The position numbers and the translations under genes are program-made. Below are positions 1 through 12,236 of a DNA stretch of 60,041 nucleotides, piece by piece. The first letter of the stretch is position 1. Each line of letters opens with the position of its first letter. The notes below the pieces were generated by a model, which had not been told where the DNA came from, did no database searches, and was given only the letters and a program-made list of their open reading frames with translations. This stretch comes from Glomus cerebriforme (lineage: Eukaryota; Glomeromycota; Glomeromycetes; Glomerales; Glomeraceae), in the NCBI GenBank assembly GCA_003550305.1, contig QKYT01000032.1:293463-353503 (forward strand). The letters are read 5' to 3'.

Positions 1-266
1 AAATGCCAATGTTAGGAATAAAGATTCCAAGAGCAATCGCAAGTAAGTGTAAAAGGACATTGAAGGTATAATAAGGTAAGGTATATAAAAATCATATACT
101 GCGGAATCTTGGAGTGACAGCATATCTTCAAAATGATGATGATTACTCATATTCACTTAGCCTCTTTCTTTATAAGTTTTTTTAAAAAAAAATCGGATTA
201 TTAATTTACAATTTTTTTTACGGGAGAAGGTCCACTTTTTATAATTTCATGTTGATTTCCAGTCTT

Positions 267-535
267 AATCCAAAATGAGAAAAATATTTATAATTTGTGA
301 AAAACATCGAAAGTCGTAAACACTTTTGGCGTCGACGGAGTACTTTGGCCACGGAGTACTCTGTCCACGTAAAAAATTGGTATCTGACCAAACATTGTCT
401 TATAATTAGGAAAAGGTTTCTTAAATTAGAATGGTCTGCTTTTCAGGTTAATAAGATTTAATAAATCCAAAATGGAAATATAATACACACTAGAACATCG
501 ACAACTTTTGGCGTTGACGGAGCTTTTCCTTTGGC
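267..535 (+). repeat. Two diverged direct repeat copies
   Basis: A segment at about 267-349 (ATCCAAAATG, then ACATCG, then TTTTGGCGTCGACGGAG) recurs in diverged form at about 461-535 (ATCCAAAATG, ACATCG, TTTTGGCGTTGACGGAG). The order and spacing of the shared blocks are kept, so this is a degenerate direct duplication of a non-coding repeat. No ends or target duplication are clear. Confidence 0.4.
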
Positions 536-1184
536 GCAATAATTTAAATGAAATTTCTTGTTTAAATAAAGTGAAAATGTTTAGTCTCTGGGCCAATATC
601 TACGGTATTTATTTCGGGTTTATCCATATTTGTCTGTAAAAAGATATCCATTACCACGTGATTCATTAAACTTTGGCTGGAATTATCAAACGATTGCTGG
701 CCAAATTAAACTTTCTTTTTTCGAATTAACATGAACGTTTATGTCACTATGACGAACTTGCGTCTTTTCCCAAAACTTGGGAAAATCTTATATCCGAAAC
801 TTGCCAGTTTTAGATGTAGTTTGGGATATTAAACCTGACTAGAATTTGTAATATATTAATATATTTTACCATTACACTGCCTTAATGCCTAATTGTTAGG
901 AATAATTACATCCCCATGTATACATTTGGACTACATAAAAATCTAATACAATTTAAATTTTTAAACCAAATAATTTTCTATGTATTATAGTTACAATTTT
1001 TTTTAATTACTTGCTTTATAATTTTATTTAAATTAATTTTTAACAAAAATACTAATATAGATTGTAAGTTTTATTAAAGTAATATAAAATAATGGATTTT
1101 GTAATTTATATCGCCATCGCCAGTATCACGTGATTTAATAATTCCGGCCGGAATTAAATGATCTGCAACGAAATTGTCTTTTTA

Positions 1185-1416
1185 GGGGTACGTCTAAAGC
1201 GGAGCAGAATCACGTGATTTTTGTAAATTTTTGGCCGGAATTATGGCATTAAGAAATTATGCATGTGACAAATAACAGGTGATAAATAGGATTTCACCTA
1301 TCGAAAAAATTCTAAGTCCCTGGAATACTTAGAAAAAATGGAAAATGAAGGTGTGACGCGGGGGTGACAGATATTTACTATGATCACGTGATTCTGCTCC
1401 GCTTTAGACGCCCCCC
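1185..1416 (-). mobile_element. MITE-like element, copy A
   Basis: A 232-bp non-coding element has long terminal inverted repeats. The left end reads GGGGTACGTCTAAAGCGGAG and continues to AATCACGTGAT; the right end is its near-exact reverse complement. It is flanked by the 6-bp direct repeat TTTTTA (1179-1184 and 1417-1422), as expected for a target-site duplication. The interior, read on the minus strand, shares blocks with the element at 9086-9286: GTCACACCT, TATTCCAGGG, CTTAGAATTTTTT, TTTGTCACATG-like. It encodes no protein and would need a transposase in trans. The superfamily is not assigned. Confidence 0.75.
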
Positions 1417-1564
1417 TTTTTAGGAATCTTGTATAACACAATTTCAATTTTCGAGAAAAATAAAATTGCCTTTTTGGATCGTTGTAATAGTACCTAAAAT
1501 TCAAATAAGGAAATTTTGGCCAGCGTTATAAAATTTGGGCAAAATTAAATAATATGTGACAAAT

Positions 1565-2178
1565 ACAGTGCATTACCTCTACTTAACTTTTAGAAAAATT
1601 TAAATAACTTATAATCTAATAATTGGATTTTAACCAAATAAAAAAAATTGCATTTTATTCATTAAAAAGAATCGATTTACAAAAAAAAAGAGAAAGTCTC
1701 AATTTTTAAAATTATATAATCATCACGTGATACTAACAAGAGTCAATCATAATTAAGTATATGATTTAATATTTTATAATAGAAATTTATTTAATTTCAT
1801 CATAAATTGTATCAAGTACACGACAATGTGATTTATATTTTTTCGTGGCATATTTGAAAAAAAAGGATTTTTTAAGTATAAAAATGATTATAATTTACAC
1901 ATTACATCATGCTGCTTTAATTTAAAATTTGTTACACAAAAATTAATTAGTCTCAAATTTAAATGGCATAATTAAATTACCAATTTTCAAAACGCTAAAA
2001 CTTGACTAATATTTATTTTAAAAAAAAACTAACCAATAATTCTTAAAGCTTAGGTTATGTACTTTAAAAATTATTGGTTAATTTTTTAAAATATTTAGTA
2101 AAAATTTTTTTTTTAGGAATTTGAAGTTGGTTGATTGTTATTATAAGCTATTAGTCAAGTATAGAGGTAACGCACTGT
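1565..2178. mobile_element. Terminal-inverted-repeat element
   Basis: The left end ACAGTGCATTACCTCT followed by ACTTAACT (1565-1588) is mirrored by the reverse complement of the right end (2154-2178), which reads ACAGTGCGTTACCTCT then ATACTTGAC. The interior is AT-rich and non-coding, holds one CACGTGAT site (1724), and contains a hairpin with arms at about 2027-2048 and 2062-2085 built on ACCAATAATT. Size (about 614 bp) and structure fit a non-autonomous DNA transposon. No clean target duplication was found. Confidence 0.45.
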
Positions 2179-4069
2179 AACAAGGAAGGACAAATTATAT
2201 AGTATAAGTCACGTGATAAATAGATCACGTGATCACGTAAAGGGTGGCAAAGCATTACCTAAAATAATATATTAAAAGTTTAATAAAAGTAATAATTATA
2301 AATATATACTAAGTATTTTAAAAATTAAATTATTTTAAACTTAATAATATTTATATAATAAATTATAATAAGTAAAAAAAATTATAATTTTATATATACT
2401 ACTTAAATAAAAATAAAATATTTTCTAATTTCTTAAATCTGTATATAATAATTAAATTTAAATTAATTGCATTAAATCTAATAAGTATACAATCATTTCT
2501 TTTATAATTACTTTTATAAATGCTACTAAATTTCAAATTATTTGAAAATATGACTATCATATAATCATAATGTATAAATTGATTTTAGATTTACAAATTT
2601 ATTTTTTATATATCCCAAATTAATTTGTATATGCCAAATTTATTTTGTATATATTTACTAGTAAATAATTAGTTCTAACTTTGTAACATAACTGTGATTT
2701 ATTTAAATATCATTTTATTTTATTTATGTAATCTTAAATTTTCTTTTTTATAATCATACATAATTTCTTATACAGGCTTAAATTATGCAAAATTACTGCA
2801 AAGAATTTGGTTACAAAATTAGAATTAGCAAATTTTTAATTTTTAAAAATTTCCATTTTTAAAATTATGTATAATTTCTAATTTTGATAAAAAAATTTAG
2901 TACAATTATTATTTAATTTATTTTATCTTTTAATTTTAATTATTATTAAAATTTTATTTTTTTAATTAATATAGTTATATGGTTATATGATGAATATTAT
3001 ATATATTTTTAAGTACTAATTAATCAAAATTAAAAATTCCCTATTTTTATCCAAATAGTATATTTATATAAATATTTATATAATAATTTAATTAAAGTAT
3101 TTAAAAGTATAAAGAATTAAAGTACTAAAATAAAGATATTAAATTATAACAAAATAAAATGAGAAGAATATAATGTATATTTAATAAGCAATTTTTTATT
3201 AATAGTAAAATTATATTGAAATTAAAATTTTGTTAAATATACATCCTGCATTTAGTACATCTTATATGATTTGACCAAATTATGGATACTTGCATAATTT
3301 ACTAGCATTAAAAAATTAATAAAATTAAAATAAATAAATAGAATTTAGATATATAAACCTCAAAAAATTACTTACTATAAAGTATTAAACAAGATTTAAA
3401 ATGATATTTTAACTTATATATATATATAATATATAAAAAAATATAGGAAAATCTTTTAAATTATATAAAAAATATATAATAAAAAATAAAACTAAAGAAA
3501 TTATATATAAAAAAGGATAATAAACTTTTTGAAAAAGAGTTTAATCAAATAATTTAATTATAATATATTTTAATATTTTATACTTCTATTTGATGGAACT
3601 ATTTAGTTTATTTTATTATATTGTGAATTACTAAATTTGCAATTGTTCTTGATAAATTAGTATTTTTAGTATTATATAATTAATTAAAAAATCAATCATG
3701 TTTTTATTTAGTCAATCAATTAATTGATCATAATTTTTTAATTCCTTAAAAATGTAAATACAAATTAGTTCCAAATTATATAGAATCTTTGATGGTACTT
3801 AGTAAATTACAGTTATTGTCAATTGTCTAAACTAAAAAAAAACTTTGGATTTACATTTTTAAATAAAGTTATTTTTGAATTTTAAAAATTTATTAAAAAA
3901 TGAGTTTACTAATTGGGCAATAAATATCATCCGAGATCACTTTAAGTAAATATAATGTTTCTCAAAGAATTTCAAGATCATGCAATTAAAAAAAACATGA
4001 TTTTTTTTAATGGTTTGTAAAAATCGGTTTGCTATATAATTTATTACTTTAGTATAAAAAAAAAAATTC

Positions 4070-4128
4070 CACCGGTATATATATAATACCGATGGGATAT
4101 TGGTTTTTTTGACCAATATTTCCCCATC
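4070..4128. repeat. Two adjacent short hairpins
   Basis: The arms CACCGGTAT (4070-4078) and ATACCGATG (4086-4094) form one imperfect palindrome. It overlaps a second formed by GATGGGATATTGGT (4091-4104) and the complementary ACCAATATTTCCCCATC (4112-4128). The second has a T-run loop. Both lie in gene-free DNA; function is unknown. Confidence 0.4.
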
Positions 4129-6613
4129 TAATTTATTATCACATGCGATAATTAACCTTTATCGGGTTATGGATTATTGGATTATATAAATTGTAATAAC
4201 TATAAAAAATAAATATTTACAAAATATAAAGTATTATTTGTTTAAAATTTATATTAGTTTTAAAAAACATGCAATGTAATATGTTTATTTTTCTCTTTTC
4301 GTTAAATGTAGAGAGACAGTTTAATTTGATTTGTTTTATTTGTACAATAATTATGATAATAAAAACGCCGGCAGGATATTTCAAAAAAACCCAATAACAC
4401 TGATCAACACAGGACTTTGGACGCTATTTGCTCAGAAATCTTTACAATAATAATAATTTTTTTTGTAATATTTGCTTTAACTTTATAAAATGAGACTGTG
4501 GGAAAAAAAAAAAGGATTGTCAAGGAATCCTTATTATTTTATCTTTCCTTTCCTGTAAAAACGGTTAAATTAATACCGAAAGATGAGGAATGCATTATTA
4601 CAAATTGTAAATGAAATTATATCTATACCAAAAATAATTTCGACCATTTTTTCTTAAATTAAATGATTAAAAAACAATTTTCAATTGTTTAAAGCTTTTT
4701 ATAGTAAAGAACATATGAAAAATTGAAAAAAAAAAGATTTTTATTATAGTTTATCGAAATCCTAAAAGAATATGACGAGACTTTTTTAGTAATAATATTA
4801 TTTCGTATATTATCTACAATATCTACATCTAAAGATCTATTTAAAGAAGCAAAACTTATTTTTAAAAAAGATTGTTAGAACCACTTTTTTTATTTTCCCG
4901 ATTCGAAGAATTTTTTGTTATCAATAAATACAAGAAGTTCGGTTAATATAAAATTTTACCGAATTCGGGCCTTTTTTTCTCAAACTAGTATTATTAATTA
5001 AGCTTTAACAAATTAGTAAGAAATAAGCATAAGGTTTTTATGCGCCAAGCCTTTAATTGAGGGATTACAACCCCCCCAAAAAAAAAAAATTTGCAATAAT
5101 ATTGGTCCATCTTCATTGTTTGTTATGCACATCAAAATTGAGCCTCTAATAAATGATGCTTTTTTTTTCAAATATATTTTTTTTTTATTTGATGATGACA
5201 CAGGAATAAAACAATAGTAATCAAATATTAAAGATCGTGTGACATTGAGGGGGAGGTACATTTTCCCATGATGGTTTGTTTAATAAATAAATTTTATGAT
5301 CATTATTAGATCATAAACTCGTACGATAAAATTGTAAATTTGTTTCCATAAATATTAGTAATAATGATGATTGTGATGATTGTGATTATATTGAAAATAA
5401 TTATAATATTAATATTAATTCAAAAGGTTAAAATGGATATTTCCTCGTTCGGGCAAATAATATATAAATTAAATGAAACCAATAATCGGAAGTTTTTTTT
5501 TAGTAATTTTTAACTCCGAAATATTTCCGCGAATTGGGACAATTTTTTGTCATTAAAATTTGTACAACGGCTGAATGAATTGTTATTCTAGAAGTTTGAT
5601 TATTAATTAAAAGATCTAAAAAAAAAAAAAAAAAATATTATATTTACAAAATGGAACAAAGAATAAATCAAAAATATTAGAGGATCAACAGTTTCAAAAT
5701 GTTATTGACGTAAAATCTATTCTGTAATGATAATTAATTTTGATAAGCTATATATTCCTTAATATGGGCAAAGATATCCGTCAATCAATCGTAATTATGG
5801 TAGGAATTTCCTAAAAACGTCATATTTACATAACGTTTTTATTGATAAAATAAAATTTCTTATTGTTAAAATAAGAGTGACACATAAATTTGTGTTCTAA
5901 TAAATTGGCGAGTCATATGTCAATGGGATATAAGAGAGAATTTTAAATGACATTGTTCCGATCGCAGATATAAAAAAAAAACTCCATTCAGGGATGAATT
6001 CATCTAAAAAAAAAAAATCAATCATTGTCATAATAAAATGATATGCAGATCCATATGCTAAGAATAATTTGATATTTTTAGAAATGCAAAAATGTGTCCG
6101 ATACTCCGATTAAGACACTATTCAACACTATAGTTCATTAAACGGATGAGAGGGAAATGAATTTACCCGGAAAAAGACCCTGAAGTGAATACTATTTTGG
6201 AATAATAATATTTACTACCGAACTGGCGATAAATTACATCGTTACACTGCATATATGCTCGTTAAGGTTCTATTTTACAATGAAAAATATTCGAATTACC
6301 TTTATTTTTCAATACTTTTCAAAACTATGCAAAACTGTAAGTTCGCCAATCTAACTATAAATGTTTGTATTAATCATATTTTCCTTTTTTTGTAAAAGTA
6401 ATCATTCTCAATTATCACAAAATAAAATAAAAAAATTCCTGATTTCATAAAGATTTAATAATTAAAATTAATCAAAAGATATGGAACATTGTTTTTTCCT
6501 TTTGGGTTGGCAACTTTTTTTTTCAAAATGGATCGACTATAAAATGTTCAGTGATTTTTACATTTTCTAATGAAAAAACGAAAAAAGAATTTTTTTTAAA
6601 TCCTTTTTTTTTT

Positions 6614-6634
6614 NTTTTTTTTTTTTTTTTNTTN
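6614..6634. other. Ambiguous bases in a poly-T tract
   Basis: Unresolved N bases at 6614, 6631 and 6634 sit in a long T run just 5' of the copper radical oxidase gene. The length of this homopolymer is unreliable in the assembly. Confidence 0.95.
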
Positions 6635-6719
6635 TTTTTTTTTTATTATTATATAATAATAATATTATTTACTCAAATAAAATTTTCGTTTCATAATATA
6701 CTTTTAAATGATAATAAAT

Positions 6720-8848
6720 ATGAAGAATTCTTTTCTATTATTCCTCCTTGTTGGAGGTTTTCTTTTAACAATTTTATCAAATAATAATGTTTTGGCTCTT
6801 CCAGCTCCAATGCAAAGTAATTAATAAACTTTTTTCCTTGTTTTTTTTTAAAAGAAATACGCCAAATGCTAATATTATATAATTAATATTTAGAACGACA
6901 AACGCAACAAGTTGGAGATGCGAATGGTGGAACTTGGGAAATCCTTGCAACGTAATTATTTTGAATTATTATATTATTTTATTAAACGCATTTATTTTTT
7001 AATTAAAAAATTTTTTTCCCTCCTCTTTTTGTTTTTCTTTATATTCTTCAATATAGACAAACGGGCGTTAACGCGATGCATATGTTTGTAACAGGACCCA
7101 GCAAGTTCGTTTTCGTCGATAAACGTAATTATCTTGTTACATCTATGTTATAAGTAATTCGTCATGATCGACATTAACATAATCACATGATTATTAAATT
7201 TTTCTTTTTAGTTGAGGCCAATGCATTAAAACAACCAAATGGACAACCAGCAGTTTCTACAGAATTTGATATTGACGCAAATACACTTCGCCCACTTGAT
7301 GTTACTTCGGATACATTTTGTTCAGCAGGATCTTGGTTAGGGAATGGAACTTTAGTTCATACCGGAGGTGATAACGGGAATCCTCCTAATTTTGCACCCG
7401 GACAACAAACTTTACGATTTTATGATCCACAAGTCGGAGATTGGGTAGAAAGAATTGGATTGATGTTATCAAAAAGATGGTATCCTACAATGTTGCCGTA
7501 AGTAAAATGCATTTTTTTAATGATTTCTGAAACTTTTTCATCATAAAATTCACGTGATTTTTTTCAAATAGGTTGGTTAATGGAAAGGTTCTTATATTGG
7601 GAGGATCTATTGGTGGAACGGGTCTTAACAGTGCTGCACTTAATAACCCAACTTATAATATATGGCCGCCATCAAACAATGACACACCAGATCCAGATGT
7701 TCAATTCCCATTCCTTACGGATACTCTCCCCTATAACTTGTACGTTTTTGTCCATATAGTCCCAAACTCTCAAAACAAGAATCTCTTGTTCGTTCTTGCC
7801 AATCAACAGGGTATTTTATTTGATTTAGACACTGCAACTACAGTTACAAATTATCCAAAAATAGCAGTTCAACGTACATACCCACAAACCGGTTCGTCCC
7901 TTATGTTGCCTTTATGGCCAAATGACAATTACAAAGCTGAAGTTATGATTTGTGGAGGTCAGACAGCATTTGAAGTTACTTCAACTGCTGAAGCTTCTTG
8001 TGGTAGATTGGATTTAACTAGTGCTACCCCTGCATGGGAAATGGATACTTTTGGTGGAATTCCTCGTGTTATGCCTGATTCTGTGATCTTGCCAAGCGGT
8101 CAAGTTGTATTTTTAAATGGTGCTCAAACCGGTTTTGCTGGTTTTCGTAAGGGTACTAAATTGAATCCTTTATGGGTTAATAGTAACCCTGCATTTAATC
8201 CGGTCCTTTATGATCCAACTTCAAAAGTATACGCAAAAATGAATCCATCAACAATTGCAAGAATGTATCATTCAGTCGCAACTTTAACTCCTGATGGATA
8301 CATTTTAGTTGCTGGTAGTAATCCACAAGCGTCCGTTCAGACGGGTATCTTATTTTCAACAGAGTACGTACAAATTTTCTTTTTCTTTAAAAAAAAAAGT
8401 ACAGCGTATTTTGATATATATTCTAACTTTTTTTTTCCTTATAATAAATAGATATCGAATGGAAATTTTCAGACCACCTTATCTTTTAACTAATACACAA
8501 CGTCCAACAATTCTCAATATTAATGGAACTGCAATAAATCAATATAGAATACCGGTCACTTATGGTGACAATCTACTTCTAGTCGTTTCAATGCCAACTG
8601 ATGAAACTCCATCATTCACAGCCTCAATTATACATCTTGGTTTTGTAACACATTCGCAAAATATGGGACAAAGATTTGTTGGATTAGTAGTTAATGCTGT
8701 TAATTATGATGTAACTACTGCCAACCGATATATTGTGTCTGTTACTTTACCACCAAATCCTACAATAATTGCTCCTGGACCACATTTTATATACATACTA
8801 AATAATAATGTCCCTTGTGTGAGAGCAGCCGAAGTTTTATTAAATTAA
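6720..8848 (+). CDS. Glyoxal-oxidase-type copper radical oxidase (AA5), secreted
   Basis: Six exons: 6720-6816, 6894-6951, 7057-7124, 7212-7497, 7572-8363, 8452-8848, giving 565 residues in one frame with GT..AG introns. The start is the ATG that opens a typical signal peptide (residues 1 to about 27, ending VLALP). Fungal copper radical oxidases oxidise small aldehydes or alcohols extracellularly and release H2O2. Expected copper and radical residues are recognisable from alignment by eye: Cys111 in FCSAG (cross-linked Cys), Tyr165 in RWYPT (cross-linked Tyr), Tyr402-His403 in MYHSVA, His545 in PGPHFIY. Family blocks GTWEIL, NGTLVHTGG and TEYRMEIFRPPYL are also present. It has no extra WSC domains, so it is the short form. 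Later exons carry more regular codon use than the spacers. The last intron contains a short overlapping open frame that is not coding. The exact substrate cannot be read from sequence. Confidence 0.9.
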
Positions 8849-9085
8849 AAAATTAATTAATAATTTAGATATATACTATATATATATATATGTATATATT
8901 AATTAAAAAAAAATAGACAATTTTATTTAGATAGCTTATTAATTTCATAATGTATATTATGTATATTCGCCGAGATTTTTTTTTTCTTTCTTTTTAATAA
9001 ACTTTTATATGATGTCATATTGCGAAACAAAAATAACAAATGCAAAATTATTCCGTCTGCAGGACTATGAAATAACCAAATTTAG

Positions 9086-9286
9086 AGGATGTCTTAAGCC
9101 GTGTTCGATGACGTGACTTTTTTTAAATTTGTCACCCTCTATGTCACACCTCTTTTTTTCATTTTTACTATGTATTCCAGGGGCTTAGAATTTTTTTGAT
9201 GTGTGAAATTTTATTTGTCACGCACCTATATGTCACATGGTAATATAAAAATTCACGTGATCGAACCCGGCTTTAGACTACCCCAG
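9086..9286 (+). mobile_element. MITE-like element, copy B
   Basis: A second, diverged member of the family seen at 1185-1416, in the opposite orientation. Its left end (AGGATGTCTTAAGCC then GTTCGATGACGTGA) and the reverse complement of its right end (GGGGTAGTCTAAAGCC then GTTCGATCACGTGA) form terminal inverted repeats ending in the ACGTGA palindrome. ATTTAG flanks both sides (9080-9085 and 9287-9292), an apparent 6-bp target duplication. Interior blocks GTCACACCT, TATTCCAGGGGCTTAGAATT and TGTCACATG match copy A. Confidence 0.7.
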
Positions 9287-10161
9287 ATTTAGTTAAGATT
9301 TTGAGTATTTCGACTATACAATCCCGGAATTTTTTTTTTTTTTTTGAATTAATATAAATTGCTTTGTTTTTAATTACATAAATTCTAATAATCTACATAT
9401 AATTGCGATTATTTTCTATTCACGTTAAGGAAAATTTTTTATTATAACAAGTATTTATCCATGATTATTCTCAATTTTTTTTTTTTTGATTCACTTGTTA
9501 TCTCATTTCTTATGATACCTACTATTTGATATTATTATTATATGCAAATAAAGTAAAAAAAAGAAAAAGAATTTTTTTTTAAGAATAATGGTGATTTACA
9601 AATGATGATCACTAGCGCCACATGGTATCACTTTTAAACCCATCCTGGATGGTTTGAATTGCAACAATTGTTAATGCAGAAAAAAAGAATGTTAGTATTG
9701 TCAGTACTAAATGTTGTGTAAAGTGTGTATGTATATTCCATCTTTTTTTACATCAAATTTTAATTAAGATATATTTAGATTTTATAAATAGGGTTAAAAA
9801 ACTTTTTCTTTGTAAAATTTTTACGTGTTCCATAATAGGGTTTAAATTTAGTATTGCATCCTCGGTTTCGATAAGTTTTATATGCTATTTTATATTTGTG
9901 CACATGGTGGACTAAGATTTGAACCCAGTTTTTTGATCTCCGCCGTCTCCTTCTTTAAATGTATATACAGGATTTAAATAGATATAAATCAAATGTTTAT
10001 TATTATTCCAAATACGATAAACATAATCATAAAATATATTGATTAATACAAATTATTCAGCATGTGTTATCACTTAGTGTCTAATATAATGCGTGATAAT
10101 AAAGAATAAAGACTAGTTAGTTTAAGATAAAAGGTATATAGAATTTATCTATTTAAGTAGA

Positions 10162-10243
10162 ATTGCTAAATGTCACCGAGGTGATTATCACCGCACCAGC
10201 ATCAAATGAAACTTTTACAATCACCTCGGTGACATTTAGCAAT
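10162..10243. repeat. Perfect 25-bp inverted repeat (hairpin)
   Basis: The 25-bp arm at 10162-10186 (starting ATTGCTAAATGTCACCGAGG) is repeated as an exact reverse complement at 10219-10243, with a 32-nt loop containing ATCACCGCACCAGCATC. A loop-like motif recurs at about 24931-24950. A perfect palindrome in otherwise drifting DNA suggests a young insertion or a folding RNA or DNA element. Confidence 0.75.
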
Positions 10244-12191
10244 ACCGTTTTAAGTTTACAGTATCTAAAATCTATGAGAAAACTTGATCAAAACTTTCGT
10301 TATTTAACTATATCACATTTATATATCATTTACTTATATATAAACCTAAATTCATTTTTCATCAAAATAAAGTTCGATCATAAGGCACGTGATTGTTTAT
10401 TGTTCGTTCCTGATTCCTGAAAAGCATTCTATTATAACAATTACTTGATATAGAAATTCAAGTAATAATTTATTTTTAGCCAGCGGCATTGTAAATCATC
10501 CAAATATGGTATTATAAAGTAATTAATTATAAAATCAAAAAAGTATTTATCAGTTCCATTAAAGTTAAAACATTTCACAAGTTATAACTGCTCGATTTTC
10601 TCGTTCTATTATTGTCTTCATGCAGTACAGTAGTCCTTATTGTTTCGCCATTTCAAATTCAACCGAATAATCACAAAATATGAAACGCGGTACCTTAAAT
10701 ATAACAGCAAAACAAGGTCGTGTAACTCCAATAGCTTATAGTTCATGATTTGATTGATTTCTTTCAACAGATTCGAAGTTCGAACGAAATATTTGAATTT
10801 TTTAAAATGGAATAATTGAGATTATAAAATTACTGTAATTTTGATTATATTGTTGTTACGTTACGGTAAATACTAAATATATATATATATTTTTTTTAAT
10901 TCAGTTATGTGCTAAATACACAATATTAAATACAGTAGCATTACTTCATCATAGGGATTGAAATCGATCATCGAATCTTACAAAAATTATCAACACTTAG
11001 CCAAGTCTGTGCGCAGTAATCTTCAAAAAAAATGAACAATATTTTTCTTTAGCATGAAGCTTTTAAATTTACATTATAGTTGTATTTTTATCCGCTCTAC
11101 AAGTTTACTTAAGGTTTGGAAGGGGTATACAATACCATTTTTGACTTCACATATAAATAATTGGTTTTTACCTTTGCCGATCATTTCCAAAAAATAAAAG
11201 AAAAATTTTGTCAAATAAGTCAATAATGATATTTAAAACTGCTTTTTATTGCTCTAAGTAAAATCGCAGGGCAATTAAAATCACATATATTTAGTAACTT
11301 TTAAAGTTATATGTTGATATAAAAATTTTTCTTCTTTGTTGCGCCACGAACCTGTTTCTTGAGCGGTTTGCACATGACTTAATTTGTGCCGACATGACAT
11401 TTTAAATCTGCCTATGATTACTATTGTTCTCACCACATGATTTTTGGCCGGCACTAAGGGACTAATTATTGACCTGGATTTTTAAAAATTGTACTCTAAT
11501 TAAAGTAGTTTATTGGTTTCAAACATTCAGCTATGGCCTCTTTGTTACATGATTTTTTTTTCAAACACGTGCAATTAAAGTAGATAATTTTAAATCGTAA
11601 TTAATTGTCTGGACTCCGGAGCGAAGAACTATATACTGTAATTATGTTTACGAAAAGTGATCAATTAAGATCACGTTTGTTTGAGACAAGATATACTGAT
11701 AACAATAAAAATTTCTACAAGATATACAGGATATAACTATCGATCTAAACATGATGTAATACTATTTTAATAACCAAATAATAGTATCTAATTGTTACAC
11801 CTCCATCGCATGTATAGGGTCTTTAAACAAAATAACGAATTATTCTCAGTGTATAACAACATTAAAAAAAATATGTAATGAGACATGAACCATAAATTAA
11901 ATATGTGTGAAATTACCCACAAAAATCTTCATTATGATAAAAAAAAAAAAAATACTATAAAGAGTCAGCTCATATGTAGGTTATAAAATTACTTTGTTAA
12001 TTCACCAAAAACCCGTAGTATTATGTAAATAAAATTCTTTGTTAAGAAGGGCTGACTGTATAACAATTAAATTATTGATCAACGATCCGCATCATGGGTT
12101 GTTTGGGTGACAGTTTCAAAGTGGCGACTAAACCTCTCTTAGAAAATCATTTGATGAATGCAATATCGGTAGAATTTATGAATTTTTCTTT

Positions 12192-12236
12192 AACCGCGAC
12201 TAACCGTGTACTATAGTCGGACGGTTAATCGTGGGT
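12192..12236. repeat. Imperfect hairpin
   Basis: The arms AACCGCGACTAACCGT (12192-12207) and ACGGTTAATCGTGGGT (12221-12236) are complementary at most positions. This is a locally GC-richer island in AT-rich spacer. It has no cloverleaf or other recognised RNA structure. Confidence 0.4.

Larger units (their letters stand above)
1..6719. other. AT-rich gene-free region
   Basis: No convincing coding region was found on either strand. Open frames here are short and low-complexity. The sequence is very AT-rich, with A and T runs, and contains the MITE-like elements, degenerate repeats and hairpins listed separately. Several CACGTG palindromes lie between 655 and 2231. A GGCCGGAATTA-like motif accompanies CACGTGAT near 1127-1160 and 1211-1245, which suggests fragments of one repeat family. 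Confidence 0.7.

Noticed and set aside
9905..9945. tRNA-like T-arm on the minus strand (GGGTTCAAATCTTAG then TCCACCA)
   Set aside because: The T-loop and a CCA-like end are present, but no matching acceptor strand, D-arm or anticodon arm is found upstream. At most a tRNA-derived repeat fragment.
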